From positions 346,372 through 410,371 of the forward strand of contig NZ_JAPVOT010000002.1 of the NCBI RefSeq assembly GCF_027257845.1: a DNA stretch of 64,000 bases. Reading direction: 5' to 3'. Below are positions 9,013-17,597 of the stretch, in pieces (within the stretch, counting starts at the first letter, position 1; the number at the start of each line of letters is the position of its first letter). This DNA is from Alteromonas sp. BMJM2. Its GTDB lineage: Bacteria > Pseudomonadota > Gammaproteobacteria > Enterobacterales > Alteromonadaceae. The position numbers and the translations under genes were made by a program. Under the pieces are notes generated by a model. That model did no database searches, was not told the DNA's origin, and saw only the letters and a list, made by a program, of their open reading frames with translations.

Positions 9013-9990
9013 TTATTGTCTAGCGGGTGCTAGGTGATTCTTCTTTCTTTTTTTGTGTGTGGCGGGGGAGGGGTTTTTAAAATAGCCCCATAACGCTTCT
9101 ATATGCTCAGGTCCAATTCCGCAGCACCCTCCAACTATCGACGCTCCCGCGTTAACCCACATTTTTGCATAATGTAAGTACTGTTCTGGCGTTACATCAT
9201 TACGCAACGATGAAAGCAGCGCATTTGCCTCATGCTGTCGGTTGCGCTCAGAGAAGCTATTAGCGTAGGCGCCGATACGTATTGTGCTATGCATTTTGCG
9301 GGTCATAGCAATGGCGTCTTCCATTTCTTCTGGTTGAGAGCAATTAAATAAAACTGCATCAACACCATCAAGTGTTGCAGCAATGTGGGCTAGTGGCTCT
9401 TCAGAGCGAAGCTTTGGCGTTTCTGAGTCGCTGTGTCTATTGGCAAGAGAAAAAGAAAGCCAAATAGGCAAGGTAGAATATTCTCTTAGCATAGAGACAA
9501 CTGCATTGGCTTCTTCAATTGACGATACGGTTTCAATGAGCCAAAAATCTACGTCACCTTGCTGGCCTTTTATCAAGGGACGTAAAATGTTTTCAACCTG
9601 ATTTTTATCAAATAAATCGGGGCGGTAAGAGCCAAATGCTGGTGGAATGCAGCCAGCAAGTAGCGGTGTGTTTTTTTCTTGTGCGTCTTGCTCAGTGACA
9701 AATGCGTCTATTTCTTGTCTCGCAATACGAGCGGCTCGTTGAGCTAAAGAAAGACTTTGCCCTTGAAACACGTCGTCACCAATATGAAAAGGTACAATCG
9801 CATAGGCATTGGTTGTGATTATCTGAGCGCCGGCATCTAAAAAGTGGCGATGAACTTGCGCTACTTTTTCAGGAGACTGCATAAGCGATAGCGCAGACCA
9901 CTCGGGCTGCTTGAAGGGAGCGCCCACACGTTCTAGTTCTCGCCCCATACCGCCGTCTAAAATGTCTATGTATTCAAAGGGGTCTGTCAT
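9013..9990 (-). CDS. Homocysteine S-methyltransferase (MmuM-like)
   Basis: 325 residues from the ATG at 9990 (MTDPFEYIDILDGGMGRELE). The frame is open up to a TTG at 10017, but that would overlap the upstream gene, and GAAGAG precedes 9990. Zinc ligands of the family are visible: a Cys in VLFNCSQPE and the pair in VGGCCGIGPEH. The enzyme transfers a methyl group from S-methylmethionine or SAM to homocysteine. It follows the ROK regulator by 10 bp on the same strand, an unusual partner. The donor and physiological role cannot be read from sequence. Confidence 0.88.
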   Translation of the reverse strand: MTDPFEYIDILDGGMGRELERVGAPFKQPEWSALSLMQSPEKVAQVHRHFLDAGAQIITTNAYAIVPFHIGDDVFQGQSLSLAQRAARIARQEIDAFVTEQDAQEKNTPLLAGCIPPAFGSYRPDLFDKNQVENILRPLIKGQQGDVDFWLIETVSSIEEANAVVSMLREYSTLPIWLSFSLANRHSDSETPKLRSEEPLAHIAATLDGVDAVLFNCSQPEEMEDAIAMTRKMHSTIRIGAYANSFSERNRQHEANALLSSLRNDVTPEQYLHYAKMWVNAGASIVGGCCGIGPEHIEALWGYFKNPSPATHKKRKKNHLAPARQ

Positions 9991-10000
9991 AACACACTCT

Positions 10001-11137
10001 TCAATAATAATTTGCAACTAAAGGAAGGTTTGCGCTTCCGATGGATTGAGCTTTTGCTCCCACTTGCCCCTCTGTAATGCGTGGCGATGCAATGCCTCGC
10101 ATATCTCGTTTGGCAATTTCATTTTTTGTTTGCTCAACAAGTCGTGTTTTAACGCTCTTAGGTAGCGCACCGTCAATGATAACGCCATCAATGTCAAGTA
10201 AGCTCATGGCGCATTGTGCTGCATAAGCAAGACCTTGGGCTGCAGAGTAGACCCAATTATCTATCACACTCTCGTTTATGTTCCAGTACTCGGTTGAGCT
10301 GTAAATCTGCCTACCTTCAGCGCCGCTATTATCAAGCGTATTTTCTAACACATATAATGAAGACTGTGTTAAAAGTTGATGTTCCTCATTGCCGTTAAAA
10401 AATGGTAGAGAACCTACCGCGCCCGCATTTCCCGATTTACCCGTGAAAAGTGCGTCGTTAATGACCACACCACCGCCAAGAAACGTGCCTACAAATAAAT
10501 ACAAAAAGTGAGAGAACTGGGCTGTATTACCGAATGACATTTCTGCACTGCATGCTGCTGCCGCGTCATTGCGAACTAATACCGGCAAAGAAACAAGAGA
10601 TTCTAGTGCTAATTTCGGGTTGAATTGCTTCCATTGCTCTAACATTTCTTTTGGTGCCCCAGCTTCTTCTGCCCATGTCCAAATTTCAAAGGGCATGGCC
10701 ACACCTAACCCGCGAATTCGGGGCAAATGGTCAGCAGCAATGTTTTTCGTCAACATGTTGATAGCACGTTCTGTAAACGACATAAGGGTATCAACCGTTG
10801 GATAAGCTACTTTTTCTTTGACGGTGGCACGTACATTTCCACAAAGATCAATTAGGGTCATGTCAAAGCTGCGTCGACCTACTTTCAAACCTAGGCCAAA
10901 CGCGCCGTCGGCATTAAGGCTGAAAGGCACTTTTGGCTGCCCTACTTTTCCCTTAATCGGCGCATTGCGTAACACCAAACCGTCGCTTTCTAACTTCTTA
11001 ATAATGACAGTGGCGGATTGGGCAGAAAGGCCAGTTAATTCAGCAATTTGTGCTTTGGGTAGCTCTTTATGTTTGTTAATCAGCGAGATTATGGCACGTT
11101 CATTGTCCGAACGGTTATCTGCTAAATGTATGGCCAT
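10001..11137 (-). CDS. ROK family transcriptional repressor
   Basis: 378 residues. An N-terminal winged helix-turn-helix (about 12-65, with LPKAQIAELTGLSAQSATVIIKKL) is joined to a ROK sugar-kinase-like domain. VRNDAAAACSAE and LFVGTFLGGGVVI correspond to the kinase-fold motifs. The usual zinc motif CxCGxxGCxE is absent: the region reads GKSGNAGAVGSLPFFNGNEEHQL without cysteines. ROK repressors sense sugars and control uptake or metabolism genes. It is divergent from a fructokinase, with two palindromes between them, so regulation of that gene and of itself is a reasonable inference. Confidence 0.88.
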   Translation of the reverse strand: MAIHLADNRSDNERAIISLINKHKELPKAQIAELTGLSAQSATVIIKKLESDGLVLRNAPIKGKVGQPKVPFSLNADGAFGLGLKVGRRSFDMTLIDLCGNVRATVKEKVAYPTVDTLMSFTERAINMLTKNIAADHLPRIRGLGVAMPFEIWTWAEEAGAPKEMLEQWKQFNPKLALESLVSLPVLVRNDAAAACSAEMSFGNTAQFSHFLYLFVGTFLGGGVVINDALFTGKSGNAGAVGSLPFFNGNEEHQLLTQSSLYVLENTLDNSGAEGRQIYSSTEYWNINESVIDNWVYSAAQGLAYAAQCAMSLLDIDGVIIDGALPKSVKTRLVEQTKNEIAKRDMRGIASPRITEGQVGAKAQSIGSANLPLVANYY

Positions 11138-11340
11138 AGTTAACTAGCTCCCTATAGTAAAAGTTATTCTTCAATAAGAATTATTTAAAAAAGTTGCGCG
11201 TTATTGCTCAGTGCTACCGTCGAGTAAAATTGAAGTACTTCCATCGAGAGTATTAACAATGCTTTTAACCAATAGGTCGACTCCGCTTAGCATCTTATAA
11301 GCAAGAATGTAACGCATAAATTGAACTGGGTCACTAAGGT

Positions 11341-11374
11341 GTATTGATCTCTGGTGTACACCAGAGTTCAATAC
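11341..11374. promoter_or_regulatory. 34-bp near-perfect palindrome, candidate operator
   Basis: Two 17-bp halves, GTATTGATCTCTGGTGT and ACACCAGAGTTCAATAC, are mirror images with a single T-T mismatch (11348/11367). It lies in the spacer between the ROK regulator and the fructokinase, with no T-run after it, so a protein-binding site is more likely than a terminator. Confidence 0.6.
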
Positions 11375-11409
11375 GCTCTTGTATCCAACCAAAGCATAAT
11401 TTTTCTATC

Positions 11410-11436
11410 AATTAAATCAATTAGGTTGATTTAATT
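11410..11436. promoter_or_regulatory. AT-rich 11-bp inverted repeat, candidate ROK operator
   Basis: AATTAAATCAA, TTAGG, TTGATTTAATT: perfect 11-bp arms with a 5-bp spacer. Known ROK operators (NagC, Mlc) are AT-rich imperfect palindromes, so this is a good candidate site. It lies about 120 bp upstream of the fructokinase start. Degenerate 12-bp units starting ATTAA follow at 11461-11496. Confidence 0.55.
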
Positions 11437-11553
11437 AAAAAGAAAGAGAATACTATGCCCAATTAAATAACTAATTAACGACCTATTAACGTAAAGTGCG
11501 ATTTATTGATTTTGCACTATGGTTGTATGTATAACGAACAGAATGAGGCTGGT

Positions 11554-12522
11554 ATGAAAATATTATGTTTAGGTGAAGTACTTATCGATATGTTAAGCCA
11601 AGGTGCGGCGCCAAAAGACGGTGACATGCCAGCAATGAAACCTTTTCAGCCCTATGCAGGAGGGGCGCCAGCGAATGTTGCGGTGGCAGTTGCGCAGCTT
11701 GGTGGGCGCAGTGCTATGGTATCAAAAGTAGGTGATGATACCTTTGGCGCTTTTTTAAAAGAAATGCTTGAGCATTATAAAGTTGACACCGACTTTGTCT
11801 GGACTACTTCACAAGGCAATACCGCATTGGCGTTTGTGAACCTAGATGAAGATGGCGAGCGTTCCTTCGACTTTTATGTTGATAATGCCGCGCATAAGCA
11901 TATTACCGAGCAAGACCTGTCTACTATCGACTGTAATAAAGATGCGGTACTGCACTTTTGCTCAGGCTCTCTTGCCGGTCCAGAGTTAATACCGGGTACA
12001 GATTTTATCTTAGACAAGGCGCGCCAAGAGGGCATGATGGCGTGTTTAGACATCAATTACCGCCCTGCATTTTGGGACGACACGGCTAATGCACCTTCAC
12101 GAATAGATGCGGCAGCGAAACGGGTTTCCATTTTAAAGACAAGCCGTGAAGAGCTCGACGAGCTATACGGTGCAGAAAATGCTGATGCGAAAGTACAACA
12201 ATGGCTTGAGAGCGGCGTAAAAGTGGTATTGGTGACTGATGGCGGTGAGCCTATTCACTACATTACAACATCGTTTAGCGGCACGTTAGCGTCACCCAAA
12301 ATGGATGTTAAAGATACAACAGCGGCAGGCGACTCCTTTATCGGTGGTTTCCTTTATTACCTATCAACCAAAGTTAACAATGCTGACGAATTTGATAGCT
12401 GGGCGGCAAGTTTTGAAAATGTAAGCGAGGCCACTGAGTTTGCGATTCGCTGTGGTGCATTTACCGTAACTCAATACGGCGCGTTTAGTGCATTGCCTAC
12501 TCAGCAAGATATTGCGGAATAG
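11554..12522 (+). CDS. Fructokinase, PfkB family
   Basis: 322 residues from ATG 11554, preceded by GAGG at good spacing; an upstream TTG at 11506 is in frame but less likely. The family signatures are present: MKILCLGEVLIDML, PYAGGAPANVAVAVAQLGG, and the C-terminal phosphate loop DTTAAGDSFIGGF with the catalytic Asp. It should phosphorylate fructose (or a related sugar) to fructose-6-phosphate in the cytoplasm. It is divergent from a ROK repressor and ends at a strong terminator after 130 bp of degenerate repeats. An amylosucrase gene 13 kb away would release fructose, so a sucrose link is possible. Confidence 0.88.
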   Translation: MKILCLGEVLIDMLSQGAAPKDGDMPAMKPFQPYAGGAPANVAVAVAQLGGRSAMVSKVGDDTFGAFLKEMLEHYKVDTDFVWTTSQGNTALAFVNLDEDGERSFDFYVDNAAHKHITEQDLSTIDCNKDAVLHFCSGSLAGPELIPGTDFILDKARQEGMMACLDINYRPAFWDDTANAPSRIDAAAKRVSILKTSREELDELYGAENADAKVQQWLESGVKVVLVTDGGEPIHYITTSFSGTLASPKMDVKDTTAAGDSFIGGFLYYLSTKVNNADEFDSWAASFENVSEATEFAIRCGAFTVTQYGAFSALPTQQDIAE

Positions 12523-12652
12523 CGAAATAGCAAAATAGCCAAGGTAACAGCGAAGCTAACGGTTCAGCCGGTAGGCAAGCTAAGCGTTAAACAAGCGAAG
12601 CGCCAAATGAGCTAAGCGCAGAATATGTAAAGCGCCAAGTAACGCAACAAAG

Positions 12653-12685
12653 AGCCTGTTACGCATTAGCGTAACAGGCTTTTTT
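12653..12685 (+). terminator. Strong hairpin terminator between convergent genes
   Basis: AGCCTGTTACGC, ATTA, GCGTAACAGGCT followed by five T: a perfect 12-bp stem. It serves the fructokinase. The 130 bp before it (12523-12652) hold degenerate AGCGAAGC/AGCTAAGC-type units and no gene. Confidence 0.9.
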
Positions 12686-12687
12686 AA

Positions 12688-14379
12688 TTAACGCTCTATC
12701 ATTTGTTTTAGCGCGTCTAAGGTATCTGCTTCATTCGCAGGCTTGTCCCAGCGTATCCGATGAATTCGCGGAAAGCGAAGGGCCACTCCCGATTTATGAC
12801 GATTGGAAGGGTGTACAGCATCAAAAGCGACTTCGAAAACCAGCTCTTTTTTCACTTCTCTTACCGGACCAAACCGGCCAACCGCATTGCGTCGCACCCA
12901 ATTATCTAATTTTTTCAATTCTTCGTCGGTAAAGCCTGAGTAAGCTTTGCCAATGGGCAATAATTGCTCGCCTTCCCATGCGCCAAAAGTAAAGTCTGAA
13001 TAAAAGCTTGAACGTTTTCCGTGTCCTCGTTGCGCGTACATGATCACCGCATCTACCACTAGAGGGTCTCGCTTCCACTTATACCACTGGCCTTTAGGTC
13101 GACCAGGCACATACGTACTGTCGAGTCGTTTAATCATAAGCCCTTCAACCGATCTGTTGTCGCAAACCGTGTTATGAAGGGCGCGCAAACTTTCGGGCGA
13201 TGATGCACGTAAAGTGTTAGATAAAAATAGCCGAGGGGGCTTCTTTTGCTTAAACCAAGAGGCTAATTTTTTACGCCTAGCCTCCAATGTTAAGGAAGTC
13301 AGCTTTTCGCCCTCAAGTACAAGGGCATCGTAAACAATAAGCCCGACCGGATTTGACTGCATTAAGGGTTTGGTTGGCTTTTTCTTGTTAAGTCTTTGCT
13401 GCAGCGCATTAAACGTATCAACGATAGGTTCTGATGCAGACGAACTGCTGGCCAAATCTGATGCACTGGCAGTAGTCTCCTCGGTATTGTGAATAACCAA
13501 TAATTCGCCATCGAGCACCATATTGCCGCTCATTTCTTCCAGTAAATCTGGGAATGAGTGACTGATATCGTCGCCTGTTCGAGAGAACAGCGCCTTTTCG
13601 CGCTCTGGTTCATCAGTGGAATTGGTTGGGAGCTTTTCACTTCCTTTATCCTTGCCAGCAAGCTCAGTATTCACTGCAAGCTGTACACGAATTCCATCGT
13701 ACTTATTTTCAATTTGCCAAAGGTTGGCATCAAAGGTGTCGATATCATTGTCATCAATGGGATGAGAAAGCATGACGGGATGAAACGTGACGGCATTTTC
13801 TATATCAGGCTTGTCGGCCTTCCCTTCTAACCACTGCAGAAACTCAGTATACGGTGGGTTTACAGCGTGCCATAAGGTTTCAATCTCTTTAATATCTTTG
13901 TTGCCGTAGTCAGCCAATATTTGTTTTATTGAGCGTGCTGATACGCCAATGCGCAGCCCTCTAGTGCCTAATTTCAGCAGTGCCCAGCGCTGAGACGGTG
14001 TCATCATGGTTAAGTATTCGGCCAGCGTTGCAGATACTTTCTGTTTAGAGACTGTGGCAAAAGTATATACAATACTGTGAAGAGACGGTAAGGGTGACAC
14101 AGGGCTATTGAACGGCCATAGATGCGCAACGGTTTCACTCACCTCACCCACATAATCGTAACTCATTGCAAATAAGGCGGGGTCGGTATGCTCGGTAATC
14201 AGTTTTTTCACGGTATTGCGTTTAAAAAAATCAAACCGCAGGGTGCCTGCCATGGCCGCAATAGCCCAGCCTCTATCTGGGTCGGGCGTATTTTCAATAT
14301 AGTCTGCAATAAGCTGTGCTTTCGCTTTCGTTCCAGCGGTAAAGTACAGCTGCTCTAACAGGTTACTAAATGCCTCCAT
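12688..14379 (-). CDS. ATP-dependent DNA ligase (ligase-associated damage response)
   Basis: 563 residues with an N-terminal alpha-helical DNA-binding region, an adenylation domain and a C-terminal OB-fold. Motif I is ENKYDGIRVQL with the adenylated Lys226; DGELLVI (motif III), EGLMIKRLD (motif IV) and QWYKWKRDPLVVDAV (motif V) follow. It seals nicks using ATP. An internal Ser/Glu-rich insertion (about 255-315) is not typical of the motifs around it. The ATG overlaps the stop of the exonuclease gene by one base (TAATG), so the two are translationally coupled. The partner helicase and PdeM genes lie 3-8 kb away. Confidence 0.93.
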   Translation of the reverse strand: MEAFSNLLEQLYFTAGTKAKAQLIADYIENTPDPDRGWAIAAMAGTLRFDFFKRNTVKKLITEHTDPALFAMSYDYVGEVSETVAHLWPFNSPVSPLPSLHSIVYTFATVSKQKVSATLAEYLTMMTPSQRWALLKLGTRGLRIGVSARSIKQILADYGNKDIKEIETLWHAVNPPYTEFLQWLEGKADKPDIENAVTFHPVMLSHPIDDNDIDTFDANLWQIENKYDGIRVQLAVNTELAGKDKGSEKLPTNSTDEPEREKALFSRTGDDISHSFPDLLEEMSGNMVLDGELLVIHNTEETTASASDLASSSSASEPIVDTFNALQQRLNKKKPTKPLMQSNPVGLIVYDALVLEGEKLTSLTLEARRKKLASWFKQKKPPRLFLSNTLRASSPESLRALHNTVCDNRSVEGLMIKRLDSTYVPGRPKGQWYKWKRDPLVVDAVIMYAQRGHGKRSSFYSDFTFGAWEGEQLLPIGKAYSGFTDEELKKLDNWVRRNAVGRFGPVREVKKELVFEVAFDAVHPSNRHKSGVALRFPRIHRIRWDKPANEADTLDALKQMIER

Positions 14380-15458
14380 TAATCACCTCCTTGTTCTTCC
14401 TCGTCATAGCCCACCAATGATAATGCCCGGGCTTTAAACCCCATCTTTTCTGCTTGATACATCAACGCATCTTCTCTTCCGTGAGTCACCCACACCTCTT
14501 TCGGGTTGACTTCCTCGATAGTTCTAAGTAGTTCAGGCCAATCACAATGATCGGAAATAATAAGAGGGAGTTCGGCATTTCGCTGCTTCGCGCGGGCGCG
14601 AATTTGCATCCAGCCCGACGCCATCACCGTGCGCACATTAGGAAGACTTCGCGACCATCTATCTGCCAATGCAGAAGGCGGAGCAATCACAATTTCTCCC
14701 GCGAGCTCTTTTTTATTTTCCACCTGAGAGACCGGGATAAGTTCGCCAAGATCAATATCAAACTGTTGGTATAAATCGCACAACTTCAATTGAGCCCCGT
14801 GAAGATAAATAGGCTTGTGGTAGCCTGCCTCTCTAAGTGCAATAATCAAACGTTGACACTTGCCTAGGGCATAAGCGCCTACGAGGTGACATCGAGCGGG
14901 AAATACCCGCAGCGAGTGAAGCAATTTCTCTATTTCGTTTTCAATGGGGGGGTGTTCGAACACAGGCAGTCCAAACGTGGCCTCGGTAATAAGCACATCG
15001 CAAGGCACAACTTGAAAAGGCGGGCAGGTGGGGTCGTGACGTCTTTTGTAATCGCCAGATACCACCACGCTATAGCCGCCATATTCCAACAATATCTGCG
15101 TAGAGCCCAATATATGACCCGCGGGGTAAAAGGTCACCGTGACATCATTAAAGGTGAGCTTTTCACCTAAGGTAACCGTGTGTTGCTTTTCGGCCATATC
15201 CTCGCCGTAGCGAGTTTGCATAATGGCTAGGGTTTCTACGCTGGCATATACCGTATGATGCCCTGCCCGCGCATGATCAGCATGGCCGTGAGTCACTAAT
15301 GCAGTGTCTACTTCTGTCATGGGGTCAATGTAGAACCCACCCGGTTCGCAGTACAAGCCAGTGTTATCAGTCTTTAGCCATGTTGATGGATGCACAGGCA
15401 GCGTTTCCCTCTGTATTTGCAATAAATATAAATACGAAATAACAGACAAAGCGACCAC
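14379..15458 (-). CDS. Ligase-associated DNA exonuclease (metallo-beta-lactamase fold)
   Basis: Up to 359 residues. The MBL/beta-CASP fold is shown by THGHADHARAGHH (metal ligands from His57), SGDYKRRHDPTCPPF and a C-terminal LIISDHCDWPELL. It resembles SNM1/Artemis-type nucleases of the ligase-associated repair set. The family normally begins close to GLYCEPGGFYID, so the listed GTG start gives about 25 extra residues; a GTG preceding HPSTWLK (about 15395) is an alternative. It is the first gene of a two-gene unit with the ATP-dependent ligase. Confidence 0.88.
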   Translation of the reverse strand: MVALSVISYLYLLQIQRETLPVHPSTWLKTDNTGLYCEPGGFYIDPMTEVDTALVTHGHADHARAGHHTVYASVETLAIMQTRYGEDMAEKQHTVTLGEKLTFNDVTVTFYPAGHILGSTQILLEYGGYSVVVSGDYKRRHDPTCPPFQVVPCDVLITEATFGLPVFEHPPIENEIEKLLHSLRVFPARCHLVGAYALGKCQRLIIALREAGYHKPIYLHGAQLKLCDLYQQFDIDLGELIPVSQVENKKELAGEIVIAPPSALADRWSRSLPNVRTVMASGWMQIRARAKQRNAELPLIISDHCDWPELLRTIEEVNPKEVWVTHGREDALMYQAEKMGFKARALSLVGYDEEEQGGD

Positions 15459-15569
15459 TTGCAGGTAATGCCAATAGCGTTGAGAGCTTCGTTATGAAAT
15501 ACGATGTGAAGCTATGCAGCAGTGTGTCTGCTGTCTTCCTGAGTTGTGCATGTTCAAAGTCAATACAAA

Positions 15570-16391
15570 TTAGTGTTTGTCGAAGAAGTCTTTATTTCGA
15601 ATGTATTTATGCATGTAATGATAGGAGATGGGGGAAATCAGCCACTGAGAAATAACCCGATATAGCCGCCAGATTGGCTTAGCGTTCTCGTAAACGCGCT
15701 CGTTATGTAGCCAAAGCGAGCGGCCAAGGTGCTTAAACAATCCTGGAATTGGAGGGAGGAACGTGACGATATCTAGGTCGCAAACAACTCTAAATGTGCG
15801 TTGGTGAAGTAAGTAATGCTTAAAGAATCGACGATAGCTGGTAGAAGGTTGACCAAAGGTGACAACGCGGCGCACGCTTTTAGGAAATGCCAATTCAAGA
15901 CGCTGCGCTGCTAGTACCGCCATGGCACCGCCGGAGGAATGTCCAGTAAATGTTATGCGTTTGCCAGAGCGAATTAGCGGTGCCAATTTGGCTTCGATAT
16001 CTTCATATATACTGAGCGTTGCGCTGGTTTTTTTATTGTCATCAGGCAAGGAGACAGTGGTCTGACTTTTTTGATTGAGCAGAAGCTGATAACCAAAATG
16101 CACATAGCCGTTGTGCTTTGATTTATCGTTAAAATTTCCCTTTGCTTTACTTGGGAAAATACAAAAGTTGAGCAACCAATCTCGAATAGACTGGGTGCCT
16201 CTAAACAGCACGATGACTTCTTTTTTCTTTGGGCGGCAGAGAATGCGTGCCACTACGGTGCCCCGTGAATCGCACACAGCATGGTGCTGATGGGCTGAAA
16301 AGCCCAGTGATGAGTAATCAAATTCTTTCGGATATGCCAACTTACACAGCACGGCATAGCGCTCGTACTGATACCGCTTAAGTTTCTTCAA
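15570..16391 (-). CDS. Class 3 lipase-like hydrolase
   Basis: 273 residues of the Lipase_3 alpha/beta-hydrolase family. Visible are VIVLFRGTQSIRDWLLN (family block near residue 60), VHFGYQLLL and the nucleophile elbow FTGHSSGGAMAVLAAQRL with Ser152. VTFGQPSTSYRRFF and FRVVCDLDIVTFLPP supply the Asp region. No signal peptide is seen, so it is probably cytoplasmic. Substrate unknown. It follows the LpxH-like gene by 43 bp on the same strand and may be co-transcribed. Both lie between the two halves of the ligase-associated repair set with no obvious functional link. Confidence 0.85.
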   Translation of the reverse strand: MKKLKRYQYERYAVLCKLAYPKEFDYSSLGFSAHQHHAVCDSRGTVVARILCRPKKKEVIVLFRGTQSIRDWLLNFCIFPSKAKGNFNDKSKHNGYVHFGYQLLLNQKSQTTVSLPDDNKKTSATLSIYEDIEAKLAPLIRSGKRITFTGHSSGGAMAVLAAQRLELAFPKSVRRVVTFGQPSTSYRRFFKHYLLHQRTFRVVCDLDIVTFLPPIPGLFKHLGRSLWLHNERVYENAKPIWRLYRVISQWLISPISYHYMHKYIRNKDFFDKH

Positions 16392-16434
16392 TGGCTAATG
16401 TCTTTCACATGCATTCATTTGATTGACGTACGCA

Positions 16435-17274
16435 TTACGCCGCTTTATTTTTCGAATTAAAGTGTCTAAGGTCTAGTTCAGACACCGTTTCTTGTTTGGT
16501 ATACACAACCCAGTCTATTAGCTGTAAATTCCCGGCATTGTCTTCAACTAGCGCAGAGCAATTTTCTATCCAATCGCCGTCGTTCACATAGTGAATTCCA
16601 TTCACCACATCCGACTCTGGGTGGTGAATGTGGCCGCATATGACGCCATCAAGTTGCAGCGCTTTTGCCCGCTTGGTAGTGGCGTTTTTATACCGTGCTA
16701 TGGCTTTGTTTGCGCCTTTCACTCGCTGCTTAATGTAGCCTGCTAACGACCAATAGGTTTGTTTTCTCCAGCTTCGCAACAGGTTAAACCAACGGTTTGC
16801 AAATAGCAGGGCATCATAAGCCTTATCGCCAATCCAAGCGTGAAATCGGCCTAGAGTCACATCGCCATCACATTGATCACCATGCAACACCAAGTAGCGT
16901 TTGTTCGCTGCGGTTTCGTGCACATATTGGCGCTTTATCTCTATATCGCCAAACTGCATTCCTGAATACTTTTGTAAAGGAGCATCGTGATTGCCCGGTA
17001 GAAAAATAACTTTTGTAGAGTCATGACTAAGCTGGATAATTTTATGTATCACTTCGTTATGCGTATCTGGCCAACGAAACTGTTTGCTCATCGACCACAT
17101 GTCGACAATATCGCCCACTAAGTAAAGCCTGTCGCAGGTCATATTGTTGAGAAAGTGAAGAAGAAATTCTGCTTTGCAGTCTTTGTTGCCAAGGTGTGTA
17201 TCTGAGATAAAAACGCTTCTGAAGTGAGGAGCCTTAATCATTAAAATACTCAAATAGTCATCAGGTGTGAGCAT
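16435..17274 (-). CDS. LpxH-like UDP-2,3-diacylglucosamine diphosphatase family phosphoesterase
   Basis: 279 residues; a calcineurin-like phosphoesterase close to COG2908. Metal-binding motifs are SDTHLG (from residue 24), YLVGDIVD, FLPGNHD, VLHGDQCDG and CGHIHHPE. LpxH-type enzymes cleave UDP-2,3-diacylglucosamine in lipid A synthesis. The length and the long helical insert (WRKQTYWSLAGYIKQRVKG) match the larger paralogues common in marine gammaproteobacteria, so the exact substrate is uncertain. An internal ATG (residue 12) is an alternative start. Confidence 0.85.
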   Translation of the reverse strand: MLTPDDYLSILMIKAPHFRSVFISDTHLGNKDCKAEFLLHFLNNMTCDRLYLVGDIVDMWSMSKQFRWPDTHNEVIHKIIQLSHDSTKVIFLPGNHDAPLQKYSGMQFGDIEIKRQYVHETAANKRYLVLHGDQCDGDVTLGRFHAWIGDKAYDALLFANRWFNLLRSWRKQTYWSLAGYIKQRVKGANKAIARYKNATTKRAKALQLDGVICGHIHHPESDVVNGIHYVNDGDWIENCSALVEDNAGNLQLIDWVVYTKQETVSELDLRHFNSKNKAA

Positions 17275-17371
17275 ACCCTAATCAATCAACTTGACAGTTA
17301 ATTGACACCTTCATGACGATATCGTTACGGTGCTGTTCTCAAATCAGTGCACTGCAACAATGGGGGACAGC

Positions 17372-17410
17372 AGTTCGCTACAACAGTTCGCTGTAAGAGT
17401 TGCCTACAAC
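17372..17410. repeat. 13-bp tandem repeat, three copies
   Basis: AGTTCGCTACAAC, AGTTCGCTGTAAG and AGTTGCCTACAAC in direct succession, in the 323-bp divergent spacer between the LpxH-like gene and the helicase. Confidence 0.85.
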
Positions 17411-17430
17411 AGTAAGGTGAGAGCTCTCTC

Positions 17431-17472
17431 GTTAAAGTACTTTTATGTAAATACTTTCGTTTAAATGCTTTC
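17431..17472. repeat. About 14-bp degenerate tandem repeat
   Basis: GTTAAAGTACTTTTAT, GTAAATACTTTC and GTTTAAATGCTTTC follow each other. A further weak pair (AAACCTTGCTGGT, AAACCTAACTGGGT) lies at about 17530-17557 before the helicase start. The spacer thus holds two or three independent small arrays. Confidence 0.6.
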
Positions 17473-17597
17473 TTTTGTTTGTAAGGACGCGAAAGTGCAT
17501 GAGGATTGAGGAAGTCAGCCGGTGCAAATAAACCTTGCTGGTAAACCTAACTGGGTAACCTGCGTATAACGAGTAAACAATGGAAGTAAGTTAATTA

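Noticed and set aside
9991..10017. TTG start at 10017 for the homocysteine methyltransferase
   Set aside because: It overlaps the ROK gene end and has no ribosome site; the ATG at 9990 has GAAGAG upstream and matches the family start.
11201..11392. 63-codon minus-strand frame in the ROK-fructokinase spacer
   Set aside because: No ribosome site or family match, and it runs across the 34-bp palindrome; more likely regulatory DNA.
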